Shown: piece by piece, positions 35,885 through 46,137 of the stretch
Layout of the letters: the number at the start of each line of letters is the position of its first letter
Numbering within the stretch: position 1 is the first letter of the stretch
From: Haberlea rhodopensis
Lineage: Eukaryota > Streptophyta > Magnoliopsida > Lamiales > Gesneriaceae
Assembly: GCA_907163345.1 (NCBI GenBank)
Contig: CAJQUN010000015.1
Coordinates: 6,418,886-6,482,885, forward strand
Direction: 5' to 3'
DNA: 64,000 nucleotides
Program-made: the position numbers and the translations under genes
Notes under the pieces: model-generated
What the model was told of the DNA's origin: nothing
The model's database searches: none
Seen by the model: only the letters and a program-made list of their open reading frames with translations

Positions 35885-36120
35885 AACTTAAAAGTAGTTC
35901 TCGGCTCAATCGCCTTTGCTATATTCTGGGTGTTGGTTTTTCCGGCTGTGTTATTCATGCCCAATGGAAGGACTGTAGGCTCTCTCTCCTTGGAGCTATG
36001 CTTATGGTACTTTTACAAGTCATAACTTCAGACCAAGCATTTGATGCCGTTGATCTGCTCATACTCGGTCTTCTTTTTGGGATTAGTGGCTTAGCTGAAG
36101 GAGCTGATATATTTAAATAA
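35885..36120 (+). pseudogene. Fragment of an LSI2-like silicon efflux transporter
   Basis: The first 40 or so codons read LKVVLGSIAFAIFWVLVF and then PNGRTVGSL. After a frameshift near 35,980 the reading continues as MLMVLLQVITSDQAFDA, DLLILGLLF and ADIFK, ending in tandem stops. This matches the N-terminal first membrane segments of plant LSI2-type transporters (ArsB/NhaD-like superfamily), which export silicic acid or arsenite across the plasma membrane. Only about 80 residues of an expected 450-500 remain. The chromovirus ends immediately before it, so the gene was probably hit or carried along when the retrotransposon array formed. The match rests on remembered family sequence. Confidence 0.6.
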
Positions 36121-36124
36121 TAGT

Positions 36125-37012
36125 CCATCTTCTTTTTTCACGAATTAACTCGCCAATTATCCTCAATTTAATAGAATATTCACGCTTCTTTTGTGGCAAT
36201 GTCTTTTTTTTAAAAATTTAATATGTTTATTATGCGTTTCACTTATCTAATATTTCTAATTCTTTTTCTATCACATGGTTAATTATTTTTTAAAGCTGTA
36301 ATTATTTGAACATGAATTTTTTTAGAAAACTGTATCTCAGCTTTTATGTTTAATTTACATTGAGTATGTCTATTCTATTTCCACTCTCATAACTTATAGA
36401 TCTTCTTCTTCTCTATAATTTATTTTTCAGTTATCATTATATCATTATCATCAATTATAGTCATACATATGCTCTATTTTTTGGCCGTTACCTCATGTAT
36501 AACTTCAAATCTTGAGATATATTGCAATTTTTTTTGTATCAAAGTAATGGAAGTTTAAGTATAGCAACAAAGTAACTGCATAAACACTATAAAATTGTAA
36601 GAAAATGAGTTGTTACTATGAATTGTAAAAAAAAAAACAAGCTTAATTCAAGAAGATCAAATCATCACTTTTTTTTAATATAAATTATTAGAATCATTTC
36701 ATTGATGATTGATCATATATATTTTAAATTTATTATTTTAAAATTTTATCTCATAGATTGAAGTCTAATAAAATAGAGGTAAAATAATACATAAAAGGTT
36801 AAGAAAAACTATTTAAATGAAATTATAATTTTAATAGTCATATTTTGATACCAATTTGACAATTTCATTAATTATGAGATGTTTTATCACTTAAGAGAAT
36901 TTTAGTTATGCTTGCGTGTGAATGTTAGTTTAATATTAGCGTATACTTTTTGTAAAATTGACTTATACTTGATATGGAAATGATGCATCGAAATTGCATA
37001 ATGAGTGTTGTG
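36125..37012. other. AT-rich intergenic DNA
   Basis: No gene. The last 60 bp or so (ATGGAAATGATGCATCGAAA, from about 36,974) match 41,140-41,165 and begin one copy of the local duplication. Confidence 0.5.
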
Positions 37013-37416
37013 GTGGTGATTATGATGGTAATGGGGCAGGTCTAGACCCGAACCCCATTGAACCACGCCTGCTATATATTTTTAATTTTTTTTTAAAAAA
37101 AAATTAATATTAAATATATATTTCACTTCATTGATTGAATAAGAAAATGTCATTATTTAATTTTATATCAAAACTCATGTGTTCATATTAAAGAAGTTTG
37201 ACATTTTGAAGGGAATGAAAGCAAATTAATAAATATTTGGTAACTTAAAGATAGTTTTACAATGCTTATTATAAATATTTACTAGAAGAAATATGAAATT
37301 CAATCACAAAACTCATTTTTTGTGTTTCGAAATTGATTTCTAGCTTCTTCTTTTTTCTAAACAAATAAAAAATTGGTCTCGGACATGGCGGGTCTACCCG
37401 CCGGGTTCTCGGGTCT

Positions 37417-39442
37417 TGTAAGGACCCTAGTTCCTTAAGTACGGATTAAAGGCGTAAATAGAGCTAACATGCATAAACAGAGTATAAAGATCGTGTTGAT
37501 GCCTTGAGCTGTTAAGATTATAGTGCCAAAATAAAGTTTCCAAAAGGGATTAATTACATTCACAACTAATGATGTTAATCATATAGCTTTACACTACTCA
37601 TAGAGTAGAAACTATACAAAAGAATTATGCCTGCTACCAAGAGCACTCCTCACTGCATCAACCCGCCTTAGCCCTTCCGCCCAAAAGTACCTACAGGAAC
37701 AACCCCAAAACTATGGCATGGATATAAATCATATTCACAATAATATGATTGTAATTTAAATGCATAAATCGTAAATACGAATCACTTCCTGTATTTAATA
37801 CATTTAAAAGCTCCCTTTGGTTGTCTCTGTACCACAATCATAATCAATGGATTATAATACCAATACTGTATGTCATGACATGCATCCATTCCATGTCTAC
37901 CATGTTCAATTTTCAAGTCTTATTATATCAGTGGCATAATACCCCTCGCGTTAACATGACAGAGGAAATACCCATCGCTTAGACAATACCAGCGGCACTA
38001 ATATCCCTCGCTATAAATATGACAGCGGTCGTGTTCTTCGCTTCATATTAGCGGCAAATATTCTCGCATCGCTACGGTATGACAGCGGCAAGTATTCACA
38101 TCGCTACGCCACTAGCGGCAAGTATTCTTCATCACTGGAATATAATATCGACTCACAATCACATGCACCAATGCATCCAATATACACATGCAACCACAAT
38201 GCATGACCAAACCATGTATGCAATCCATGATGCATAATCAAGACCATGTATGCAACCACAATGCATAATTAATTCCATGTGTGCAACCATAGTGCATAAC
38301 CAATTCAATGCGTAATAATACGTTTTATTGTCCGATGCCCGTACGTCTCACTACGTACCTTTGTACCAAAATGTGTTGTGTTGTGGACTTTATCTCCTAG
38401 ACTGTATGGCCACCTGGGATGGTTTTACACATTCACACAAACCAATATTAGGAGCCAATAATAGTCCAATATCAAAAGAATCCACAAAAATATCAAAAAC
38501 ACATTTTTTTGTGTCTCGCGATCGATCGCCGCAAGGCCCCGATCGATCGCGAGATCACACTGCCCGTTGCCAAGTTTTTATGCACTCGGCGATCGATCGC
38601 CACATTTGGCGCGATCGATCGCCAGCTCCACTGATCGATCGCCCAAAAGTGGCGATCAATCGCCAAGCGCTTCTGGAGCACACTGGTTGCACGCGATCGA
38701 TCGCTCGCTTCGGGCGATCGATCGCCGCTGCCTGGGCTACGAAAATCTTCATTTTTGTACCTCATTTTCCTCCCCATCTTCACCAACACTTAAACTAACA
38801 ACCCAATAACATAAAAACACCAAAAACCTTCAACATACACTTTAAAACAACCAAAAATCTAACACCCAACCAAAAACCATACCAACCCAACACAAACCCA
38901 TTTCAAAACAACAAATACCACTTCAAATCAAAACCAATCCTTACAAAAACAACAATGAGGGATCTATACCCTTCCTAGACCTCCAATCTTGTCAAGAATC
39001 ACACAAATGGAGTTTTTGCAAAGATTTCTTATTCCACTTCTTGCCAAACTCGAAAATGGGTTAAAGGGTTAGGGTTGGGAGAGTAATTGGGGATTGGTAA
39101 AGTGAGAAGGGTGAGGTGGGGTAGTGGGTTTAAATATTATAATTAAAACATGTACCCCATTAATTAACATGATGTATAAAATACCCCAACATGATATTTT
39201 ATAAGCATTTTACCAAAATACACCAAAACCCCAATTAAATCCATGATTTACCATATAATTATCAACAATCACAATAAAACCATGATAACCCCCAACTTCC
39301 CAACATGCATAGCATGCACCCTGAAATGCACCACCGGGTCACGCATACCATGTGACTAAGCATTTGACCAAGATTATTAATTCCCACACATAATTTAATC
39401 ATCACCATAAATAATCACATAAACATAATTAATGCCCAAGCA
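37417..39442 (-). repeat. Solo chromovirus-like LTR
   Basis: Read on the minus strand it begins TGCTTGGGC and ends GGTCCTTACA. Its plan matches the chromovirus LTRs here: a TATA/leader zone, a paired CGATCGATCG array, then tandem repeats (about 30-bp CCATGTATGCAACCACAATG units at 38,160-38,310 and AGCGGCAAGTATTC units at 37,930-38,130). There is no internal region. The target duplication is unclear (GGGTC/GGGCG-like flanks). Confidence 0.65.
38519..38724. repeat. Paired CGATCGATCG dyad array in the solo LTR
   Basis: Eight sites start at 38,519, 38,540, 38,590, 38,612, 38,632, 38,653, 38,694 and 38,715, giving spacings 21, 50, 22, 20, 21, 41, 21. Again there are four pairs with 21-22 bp inside each pair. 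The surrounding sequence is diverged from the chromovirus LTRs at 27,237 and 33,954. Confidence 0.85.
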
Positions 39443-39560
39443 GGGCGGGTCCGAGTTTTATGTGTAGCAGGGTGGGTCATGGGATTGCTAAACCCGTCCC
39501 AAACTCGACCCGTTGACATCCCTAGTGGTGATACACTACTATATGTTTCATAGTCTTGAC

Positions 39561-40036
39561 TAGGGGTGGTTAACGGATTGATCCGGTCTGGATCGATCTG
39601 GAACCGGCCGATTTCAGATCCGATAATCCCAGAACCGGATCGATCCGTTAAGGAACCAGATCGGATCCGGTTCAGGTCCAACCGATTTCGGGTTGGACCG
39701 GTTCCAAACCGGAACCGATTTGTTTGAATTTTTTTTTTTTAAAATCTAACTTATATTAGCTTAAATAATAATAAAAAAAATTTTAAAAATGGATCCGGTT
39801 CCGATTCAATCCGAAATCGGATTCGTTTAGTCCGGAACCAGTAAGAAACCGATTTCGAAATGGTAGAACCGATCCGGACCGGCATCTTACCGATTTCGGA
39901 CAGGTTCAGAACCAATTAACGTGGTTCCGGTTTCGGACAGGTTCAGAACCGGTTAACTCGGTTCCGGTTCCGAACCGGGCTAACCTGTCTGGTTTCGGAC
40001 CGGGTCCGGATTGACCCGACCCATTAAACACCCCTA
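39561..40036. mobile_element. hAT-type MITE, 476 bp
   Basis: Terminal inverted repeats TAGGGGTGGTTAA and TTAAACACCCCTA are flanked by GTCTTGAC and GTCTTGAT (7 of 8 bases), the expected 8-bp hAT duplication. The interior is full of CCGGTTCC/GGAACCGG and GGATCGATCC dyads on both sides of an AT-rich centre. No ORF. Confidence 0.85.
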
Positions 40037-40044
40037 GTCTTGAT

Positions 40045-41180
40045 TAACAAACATAAGATGTTTGATGAAAGATAAGTTATTTACAGTTAGGATATGTTAC
40101 ATTAAAAATCAAGAAAGTACAAAAATTGGGTATATTAATAAAAAGATTTGAATTTTTTAAATGTAATTCCCATTTAGCTTTTTCCAATTGGGTGAGCATT
40201 CGAGCGATTTAATTAACAATAAATTTAAACTAATTTTTCAAGCTTAACTGACATTGGTTATATTAAACATTACCACATCATCAAATCACAGGCTTTTTAA
40301 TAATTTAACCTAAAAAATTAAAATAAAAATTTATGAAACTAACCTAATTTTAATTTTTTATAAAAATAATGAAATCACCAACTTAGATGGCAAATTCATT
40401 TGAAATCGCCATATCAGATGTCTACTATAAAAAAAAAAAAAAAATTATATAAAAGGCACAATCATATAAAATTATTTTTGTTATATTGAAGGATTCATTT
40501 CAAATTGCGTCTTCTATATAAATATATATTTTCTATAGAAGGCGGAATGGCGCATTCCATAAAAATATATATATATAGAAGACGTAATCTCAAATGTAAA
40601 TTATATCATATATATGTTAATTATGAGCTAATTACTTAACATATATGGATATACTTATACATGATTAATTATACTCTAATTACTTAACATAAATATTACA
40701 ATCTATTATAAAAATTATTTCAAATTGTTAAATAATATTAATTTAATATTAAGACATTAATTTCAAGTTGTTAATTTCTTAAGCATTCACTTTAGCTCAT
40801 TGTTTGTGTGATTGGTTCTAAATGTACTAAATCATCTCCAGCTTCATTGTCAACTAGATTTCAATGACATTAACCACAATTTCTTATTAGCTTTGGAACT
40901 TTTGAAATTTCATCATTTTAACTTCGGGAATCCAACATGTGATTGTCATCCATTTTATTGTGGTAACCGTGATCATTAATCATATTCTCAAAATCGTGAA
41001 CATTTTTCATGATATATTCGATGAATCGAAAAGGCAATCTTTAAATTAAGAAATTATTAATATATCGAATAATTAATATCTCTCTAAAATAATAAAATTT
41101 TACGGTCCCAACATTATTATCTGTTGAGGTTTTACTGTACTTGTTACGGAAATGATGCATCAAAATTGTATTATTTTTGT
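40045..41180. other. AT-rich DNA, part of a local duplication
   Basis: No gene. 40,045-40,290 matches 47,849-48,085 (one duplication copy). Near 40,500-40,600 there are TATAGAAGNCG short repeats, and 40,440 has a poly(A) run. Confidence 0.5.
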
Positions 41181-41226
41181 GTAAACTACTTTATGTTTCA
41201 TAGTCTTGACTAACAAATATAAGATG

Positions 41227-41366
41227 TGTTGGGGTTCAACAATTGCCTCTGCTTTGTGATCGGTCGAACACGTGGCGCTTGTGCCAGTGTATGGTTGAAA
41301 AGATTGATGTTGCGCCATTACCCTTAACTATAGTTATTGGTAAAGCGGTAAGCGCTCGATCCTACA
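41227..41366 (+). repeat. TRIM LTR, copy 1
   Basis: 140 bp, TGTTGGGGTT..CGATCCTACA. It is followed by AT and the primer-binding site TGGTATCAGAGCC (41,369-41,381). From 41,382 on, the sequence is SIRE-like leader and not the TRIM interior. Confidence 0.9.
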
Positions 41367-41414
41367 ATTGGTATCAGAGCCATTTGATTTTTGTTTTTAA
41401 ATCAAAATATTTTT

Positions 41415-43064
41415 ATGGCTAATCTAGCAAATGAGTTTGCTCAAGGTCAATCGACAAATCGCCCTCCGCTCTTCACGGGTGATAATTACGACTATTGGAA
41501 AAATAGAATTTCTCTATGCATCCAATCCGTAGATTATGACTTATGGAAGATCATAGTGAAAGGTCCACATGTTCCTTTAAAGGAAATTGGGGGAATAAGT
41601 GTTCCCAAAGAAATGGACGATTTTACTAGAGCGGATATGATTTTAATATCTCAAAATGCTAAAGCTATTAATATTTTACATTGTGCTTTAGATATGAAGG
41701 AGTACAACCGGATCTCGATGTGCTCAACCGCAAAGGAGATATGTGACAAATTACAAATTTGTCATGACGGCACTAATCAAGTGAAGGAGACCAAGATTGA
41801 TCTATTGCAACTAAAATATGAGACATTTGAGATGGATTCCGGAGAAGATGTGGATTCAATGTTTAGGAGGCTCACTCAAATCATAAACGAGCTTGCCCAA
41901 CTTGGAGAGAAGTATCCTCCAAAGCAAATATGGAGGAGAGCACTAAGAGCCTTACCAAAGGAATGGGATGCCAAGATGACGGCCATCATCGAGTCCAACA
42001 AAGGGGAGAACGCATCTTATGACCTTGATGAGCTTCATGGCACATTGGTGACCCATGAACTTGAAGTATCTACAAGAAAAGGAATGAAGGAGGATGATAG
42101 ATCTATGAGAAAGGGGATCGCCTTGGTTGGAAAAAAAGATCAATCCGAGGATGAAGATGACGATGATGAAATGGCATTGTTCACAAGGAAGTTCAAGAAG
42201 TTCTTCAACAAACATAGCAATCCAAAGGCCTCTAGTGCTACCAAACAAGAATCCAAATATGAGGTAACTTGTTATAATTGTCAAGATAAAGGTCATTACG
42301 CTAATAAATGTCCTAGGAAGAAGAATGAGGACAAAGGGAAGAAGAACGCATTTATAGCCACATGGAGTGATAGCGACTACGATCAAGAAGAAGAAGCAAC
42401 AAATCTTTGTCTCATGGCAAAAGATGACATAGATGAAGGAGATGATAGCGACGATGAGGTACCTTCATTTGATGAACTTTTAGAGTCTTATAATGAGCTT
42501 ATAGATGTACTTGGCAAAACTAAGTTGAGCAACAAACTACTCAAACTTGAGATTGCTAAGAAAGATGAAGAAAATAATTCATTGAAAAATGAATTAGATT
42601 CTTTAAAATTATCTTTTTGCAAATTTAGTGAGAGTAGTCTAAAGATGAATGAATTGCTTGGCTTGCAACGTTGTAGCTTTGATAAAGCCGGGTTAGGCTT
42701 CTCAAGCAAATCAAAATCATTTTCAAGCTTGTTAGCAAAAGCCAAACATGATTCTCCTACTTGTAACTATTGTTGTAAAAGTGGTCATACCAAAAACAAG
42801 TGTAGGTTTGCTAGAATCCAATACCAACCTAATAAAAGGTGGAAATGGATTCCAAAGGTGCCAAAGGAAGCTAACCCTCTAGGACCCACAAATCAAATGG
42901 GTACCAAAGATCCTTCTATTGCCAACTTGTTTTGTAGGGTCAACAATGGGATGAAGGATGAAGGCACAAGCACCTCAAGGGAGGAAACCATCTTATTCAC
43001 CACTATAGAAGAAGCACGAGGCATAGGACCAATGACAAGAATGCACTCTTGTCATCGAAGGTAA
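41415..43064 (+). CDS. SIRE-like copia gag
   Basis: An intact 549-codon ORF from ATG 41,415 (MANLANEFAQG). It has the UBN2-type gag domain (residues about 20-200, with NYDYWKNRI and a DSGEDVDSMFRRL segment). A first CCHC follows (CYNCQDKGHYANKC, about 286-299), then an acidic stretch, a coiled-coil-like region and a second CCHC (CNYCCKSGHTKNKC, about 450-463). The end (KRWKWIPKVPKE) recalls the gag-pol boundary of SIRE-lineage elements, but no protease, integrase or RT follows. The protein should assemble particles and bind RNA. With polymerase missing, the element would rely on an autonomous relative. The frame is undamaged over its whole length. Confidence 0.8.
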   Translation: MANLANEFAQGQSTNRPPLFTGDNYDYWKNRISLCIQSVDYDLWKIIVKGPHVPLKEIGGISVPKEMDDFTRADMILISQNAKAINILHCALDMKEYNRISMCSTAKEICDKLQICHDGTNQVKETKIDLLQLKYETFEMDSGEDVDSMFRRLTQIINELAQLGEKYPPKQIWRRALRALPKEWDAKMTAIIESNKGENASYDLDELHGTLVTHELEVSTRKGMKEDDRSMRKGIALVGKKDQSEDEDDDDEMALFTRKFKKFFNKHSNPKASSATKQESKYEVTCYNCQDKGHYANKCPRKKNEDKGKKNAFIATWSDSDYDQEEEATNLCLMAKDDIDEGDDSDDEVPSFDELLESYNELIDVLGKTKLSNKLLKLEIAKKDEENNSLKNELDSLKLSFCKFSESSLKMNELLGLQRCSFDKAGLGFSSKSKSFSSLLAKAKHDSPTCNYCCKSGHTKNKCRFARIQYQPNKRWKWIPKVPKEANPLGPTNQMGTKDPSIANLFCRVNNGMKDEGTSTSREETILFTTIEEARGIGPMTRMHSCHRR

Positions 43065-44306
43065 AATTTATTTTATACATTTTAAATGAGCAATTCAAAA
43101 TTAATTGGCACAAATTAATTGTGACCAATAAATAATGAAGCTCAATATTGATTGGAGTAAAATGCATAACCCCTTAGCATGTGCACATATAAATTGTTTT
43201 ATTGCATGATGTTTGCCTATCCTTTTATAGTAAGTGCAATGAATTATAATTTGAATATGTTATATGATATTATGTGATTAAGCATGCTATATTTGTTTAG
43301 ATGCTCTATCTTTGAAATAATGATATCATGATCTTAATAAATTTATCAAATGATGATATGAGAATTCTAATGTTTATTGGGCACAAATGCATGAAATTTT
43401 GGTAGAACATATGCACATTTTGAATTCATTGTTGATCGCCTTAAAACGCATGTTTGTATTCCTCAAAATGAATTAATCTTATGCTTATTTTGGGCTATTA
43501 TATGCTTGATGAGGGACATGTGTAAAATATGGCTATGTGTCAACATATATTTGTGATTTGTCTATTTAATTTTTGTACTTTTTGATTATCACAAAAAGGG
43601 GGATAATTATGTGATAATCTTGAAGTTTACTTCATGCATAGTTTAAGGGGGAGAGCTTGTGTATGCATGGTTTGAGGGGGAGAGTTGTTTACTTTATGCT
43701 TTACTTGATTATTTTGTATGTGCTATGCAATTGTTAAGGGGAATCAAGTTTACTCACATTTAATTTCAAAAATGCATTTTGAAATCACCTTTTAAAAGTC
43801 ACAAATTGTGAATTATTGTGTTTTTGAGATTATGTGATTAATTTGTGTTGTTAGATGGTTTAATGTTAGTTAGAATTATCAAAAATAATTTTTTGGTCCA
43901 AAAATTGACTCAAAATATGGCCAAACCATCGCCTCAGCATTCTGTGCGCAGTGCCTCGTCCGTGGCTCTCATCGCCTCAAACGATCGCAAGCATCGCCTC
44001 GAGCGTGGCTCGCATCGCCTCAAACGATTGCAAGCATCGCCTCGGGCGTTCTCGATCGCCTCAGGCGATCTCGGTTTTTAAAGACAGAAAGCTACGGCTT
44101 TTGCTCATTTTTTCAGCAATATTTCGTGTTTTTCACCCATAATTCGAGCCTTCTTCATCATTGTTATAATCGATCAATCCTAAGCCTTTCCAAACCATCA
44201 ATTTCAATTTCCAAACACCAAATCTTCCAATTCGAAATTTTGCAACCCTAACCCCATTTCTCAAAAAATCGAAACTTTACCTCAATTCTCTCAAATTTCT
44301 TGCAAA
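43065..44306. other. Non-coding middle of the SIRE-like unit
   Basis: Polymerase genes are absent. There are AAAAAGGGGGATAATT (about 43,594) and AAGGGGGAGAG (about 43,645, 43,675) purine tracts, typical of material near SIRE 3' ends. A cluster of ATCGCCTCA/GGCGATC repeats lies at 43,928-44,072. Confidence 0.6.
43928..44072. repeat. ATCGCCTC repeat cluster
   Basis: ATCGCCTC recurs seven times in about 150 bp (around 43,928, 43,968, 43,994, 44,016, 44,036, 44,056), ending with a complete dyad, GATCGCCTCAGGCGATC (44,054-44,070). The same half sites fill the element's LTR at 46,302-46,660. Confidence 0.7.
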
Positions 44307-45695
44307 ATGTCGCGAAGCAACCGAGAAGAAGGAGAATCAAGCCGGAGGAGACGCTCTAATCGATACTCTAGGAATTATACGGGTCCTCCTCTTGATGGTA
44401 AGCCAATTCCGGAAGATTATCTTACTCGCAAATTAATTCCGGGTTATGTCTTTGATTTCGATTTCCTTAGGACTTCCCAGCTCCCAATTCTTGATTGGAT
44501 TCAATTCCAACAATGGGAAAATTTTTTCAAACCCCCTAGAAAGAACGATTTTTTGTATCCATCCATGATTCATTCTTCCTATGTCAATCTTGAATTGTTT
44601 GAGGGTGATGGTGAATTAACTATCAAAACCATCGTTTGCAATCGTCCAATTGAATTCAATAGCACTGAATTAGGACATATTCTTCGCATTCCTTCGGATG
44701 GTCCAGCTAAATTTGCTCTAGCTACTTGGCCTAATGATGGGGTATGTGATCCTGCCCAAGCCTTGTATCTCATATTTGGCGGAACCCCTCAATGTCCAAA
44801 CCAATCCTTTCTTGTGAATTCCATTCCTACAAACTACCAAATCCTTCACAAGATTGTGATCACCTCGATGATCCCTCGGGATGGTGATCGTCTTAGGTTG
44901 AAATTCTCTGATGTATACTTGATGTATTACATCATTACCATGACCCCCTTCAACCTACCAAGATTCATTGTCCAAATCTTTAGGAACACCGCCCATAATC
45001 CTAAAAAGGTTATTCTCCCATTCGGCCGTGTCTGAACAAAGATTTTTCTTCACTTCAACCTTCCTTTCGATGACAATGAGAAACTCCCTATCAAGTCCAA
45101 GGACACCTTCAATCTTAGGTGTTTTCTGTTTAACAAAATCTCTTGGAATCCTTTCACTTCCTGTTGGGTTAATGATCCGGGGAACCTACTTTCTGCCTTC
45201 AATCCTAAAGATCACCCCTCATTACCCATTGATAGGATGACTAGTGCCCAAAGGCTTCATTTTCCTTTCTTGATTGAACCAAATCTAGATGAGCCACCCA
45301 TTCAGCATCAATCTCCATCTACCTTTGATGACATGATGAATATTGGGGCGGATATTCCAGCTCCTGATAGTCATCAACCTTCTTCTTCTTTTGAATTCAA
45401 TCAAGACGCTTTTGCTTTCTTTACCTCTCAATTCCAAAGCCTTCGTGAGGATATGAACTCTCAATTTCAATCCTTGAGAGTCGACATGAATTCTCAATTC
45501 CATCCCTTCGAGATGATGTTGCGTCTCTTCGAGCTTACCAAGACTCCTCGAGAGAAGATTTGTCGTATTTACGACATGAAGTGGACGCTTTTCGTTCTCA
45601 GTTTTCCAGTGCTCACATGGATGAGGATACTACTCACGGGAATGATGGTGATGGTGATGGTGATGGTGGCATGGATTGAGTTGTCTTTGTTTTAG
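44307..45695 (+). pseudogene. Putative plant transposon-protein ORF, one stop and one frameshift
   Basis: From ATG 44,307 one frame continues to 45,695 with a single TGA at 45,033-45,035. N-terminal Arg/Ser-rich residues (SRRRRSNRYS) are followed by a globular domain (LPILDWIQFQQWENFF, NRPIEFNSTELGHILRIP, VYLMYYIITM). This is like the 'putative plant transposon protein' domain often found in gag-only plant retroelements. After the stop come a linker and a heptad repeat region (SQFQSLREDMNSQFQSLRVD). A frame change near 45,500 probably diverts the last about 60 codons from an acidic Asp/Gly end. The role is unknown; it takes the place where pol or an env-like ORF would be. The TGA may be a CGA-type deamination. 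Confidence 0.6.
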
Positions 45696-46124
45696 TTTTT
45701 TTTAGATTTTATCCTTTTGTAATTATTTGTAAGGATTAAATGGTTTAAATGATGTTGGAATGAATTTATTGTGTATGTTAATGGATTTTAAGTTGTTGAT
45801 TGGATTTTGAGTTGATTGTGTATTACTTGAATGAATTTATGGTTTATTCAATTTTTAAAGGGAACTATGTCCAATTTTCTTAAAAATCCTTTACCTTTTT
45901 TATTCTCACAAAAAAGGGGAGAATGTATGTGTAAACTTGATTGTTGAAATGCTATTTGCAACCTAATTGTTTTTACAACTTGTGACACATTTGTAAAGGT
46001 GATAAAAATGCACATTGGAACATTGTTTATCATTGCATTCATTAAGGGGGAGTTTAAACTCTCTATGCATTGCATTGTCATAAGTTTTATTTTCTCTCAA
46101 GTTTACCGGGTTTTGTGATCATCA

Positions 46125-46137
46125 AAAAGGGGGAGAT
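46125..46137 (+). promoter_or_regulatory. Polypurine tract of the SIRE-like unit
   Basis: AAAAAGGGGGAGA directly precedes the LTR start at 46,138 and would prime plus-strand DNA synthesis. Confidence 0.8.

Larger units (their letters stand above)
37021..39524. mobile_element. hAT-type non-autonomous element carrying a solo LTR
   Basis: The ends are inverted (TATGATGGTAATGGGG at the left; complement TAGGGATGTCAACGGG at the right) and are flanked by a perfect 8-bp direct repeat, GTGGTGAT (37,013-37,020 and 39,525-39,532), the hAT signature. Near both ends the sequence has the (A)CCCG-rich runs common in such plant elements. About 2.0 kb of the interior is a later solo LTR, so the original element was about 0.5 kb. 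There is no transposase. Confidence 0.75.
36974..40290 (+). repeat. Local duplication, copy 1 (interrupted by two hAT elements)
   Basis: Host sequence with markers GGAAATGATGCATC, ATGTTTCATAGTCTTGAC, TAACAAACATAAGATG and TTGGGTGAGC..CGAGCGATTTA is shared with 41,135-48,085. Subtracting the insertions, roughly 330 bp are common. Each copy has different insertions, so each gives the empty-site sequence for the other. Confidence 0.7.

Noticed and set aside
38328..38798. 156-codon ORF across the solo LTR array
   Set aside because: Its open frame is due to the stop-poor CGATCGATCG repeats; the other frames are equally open there.
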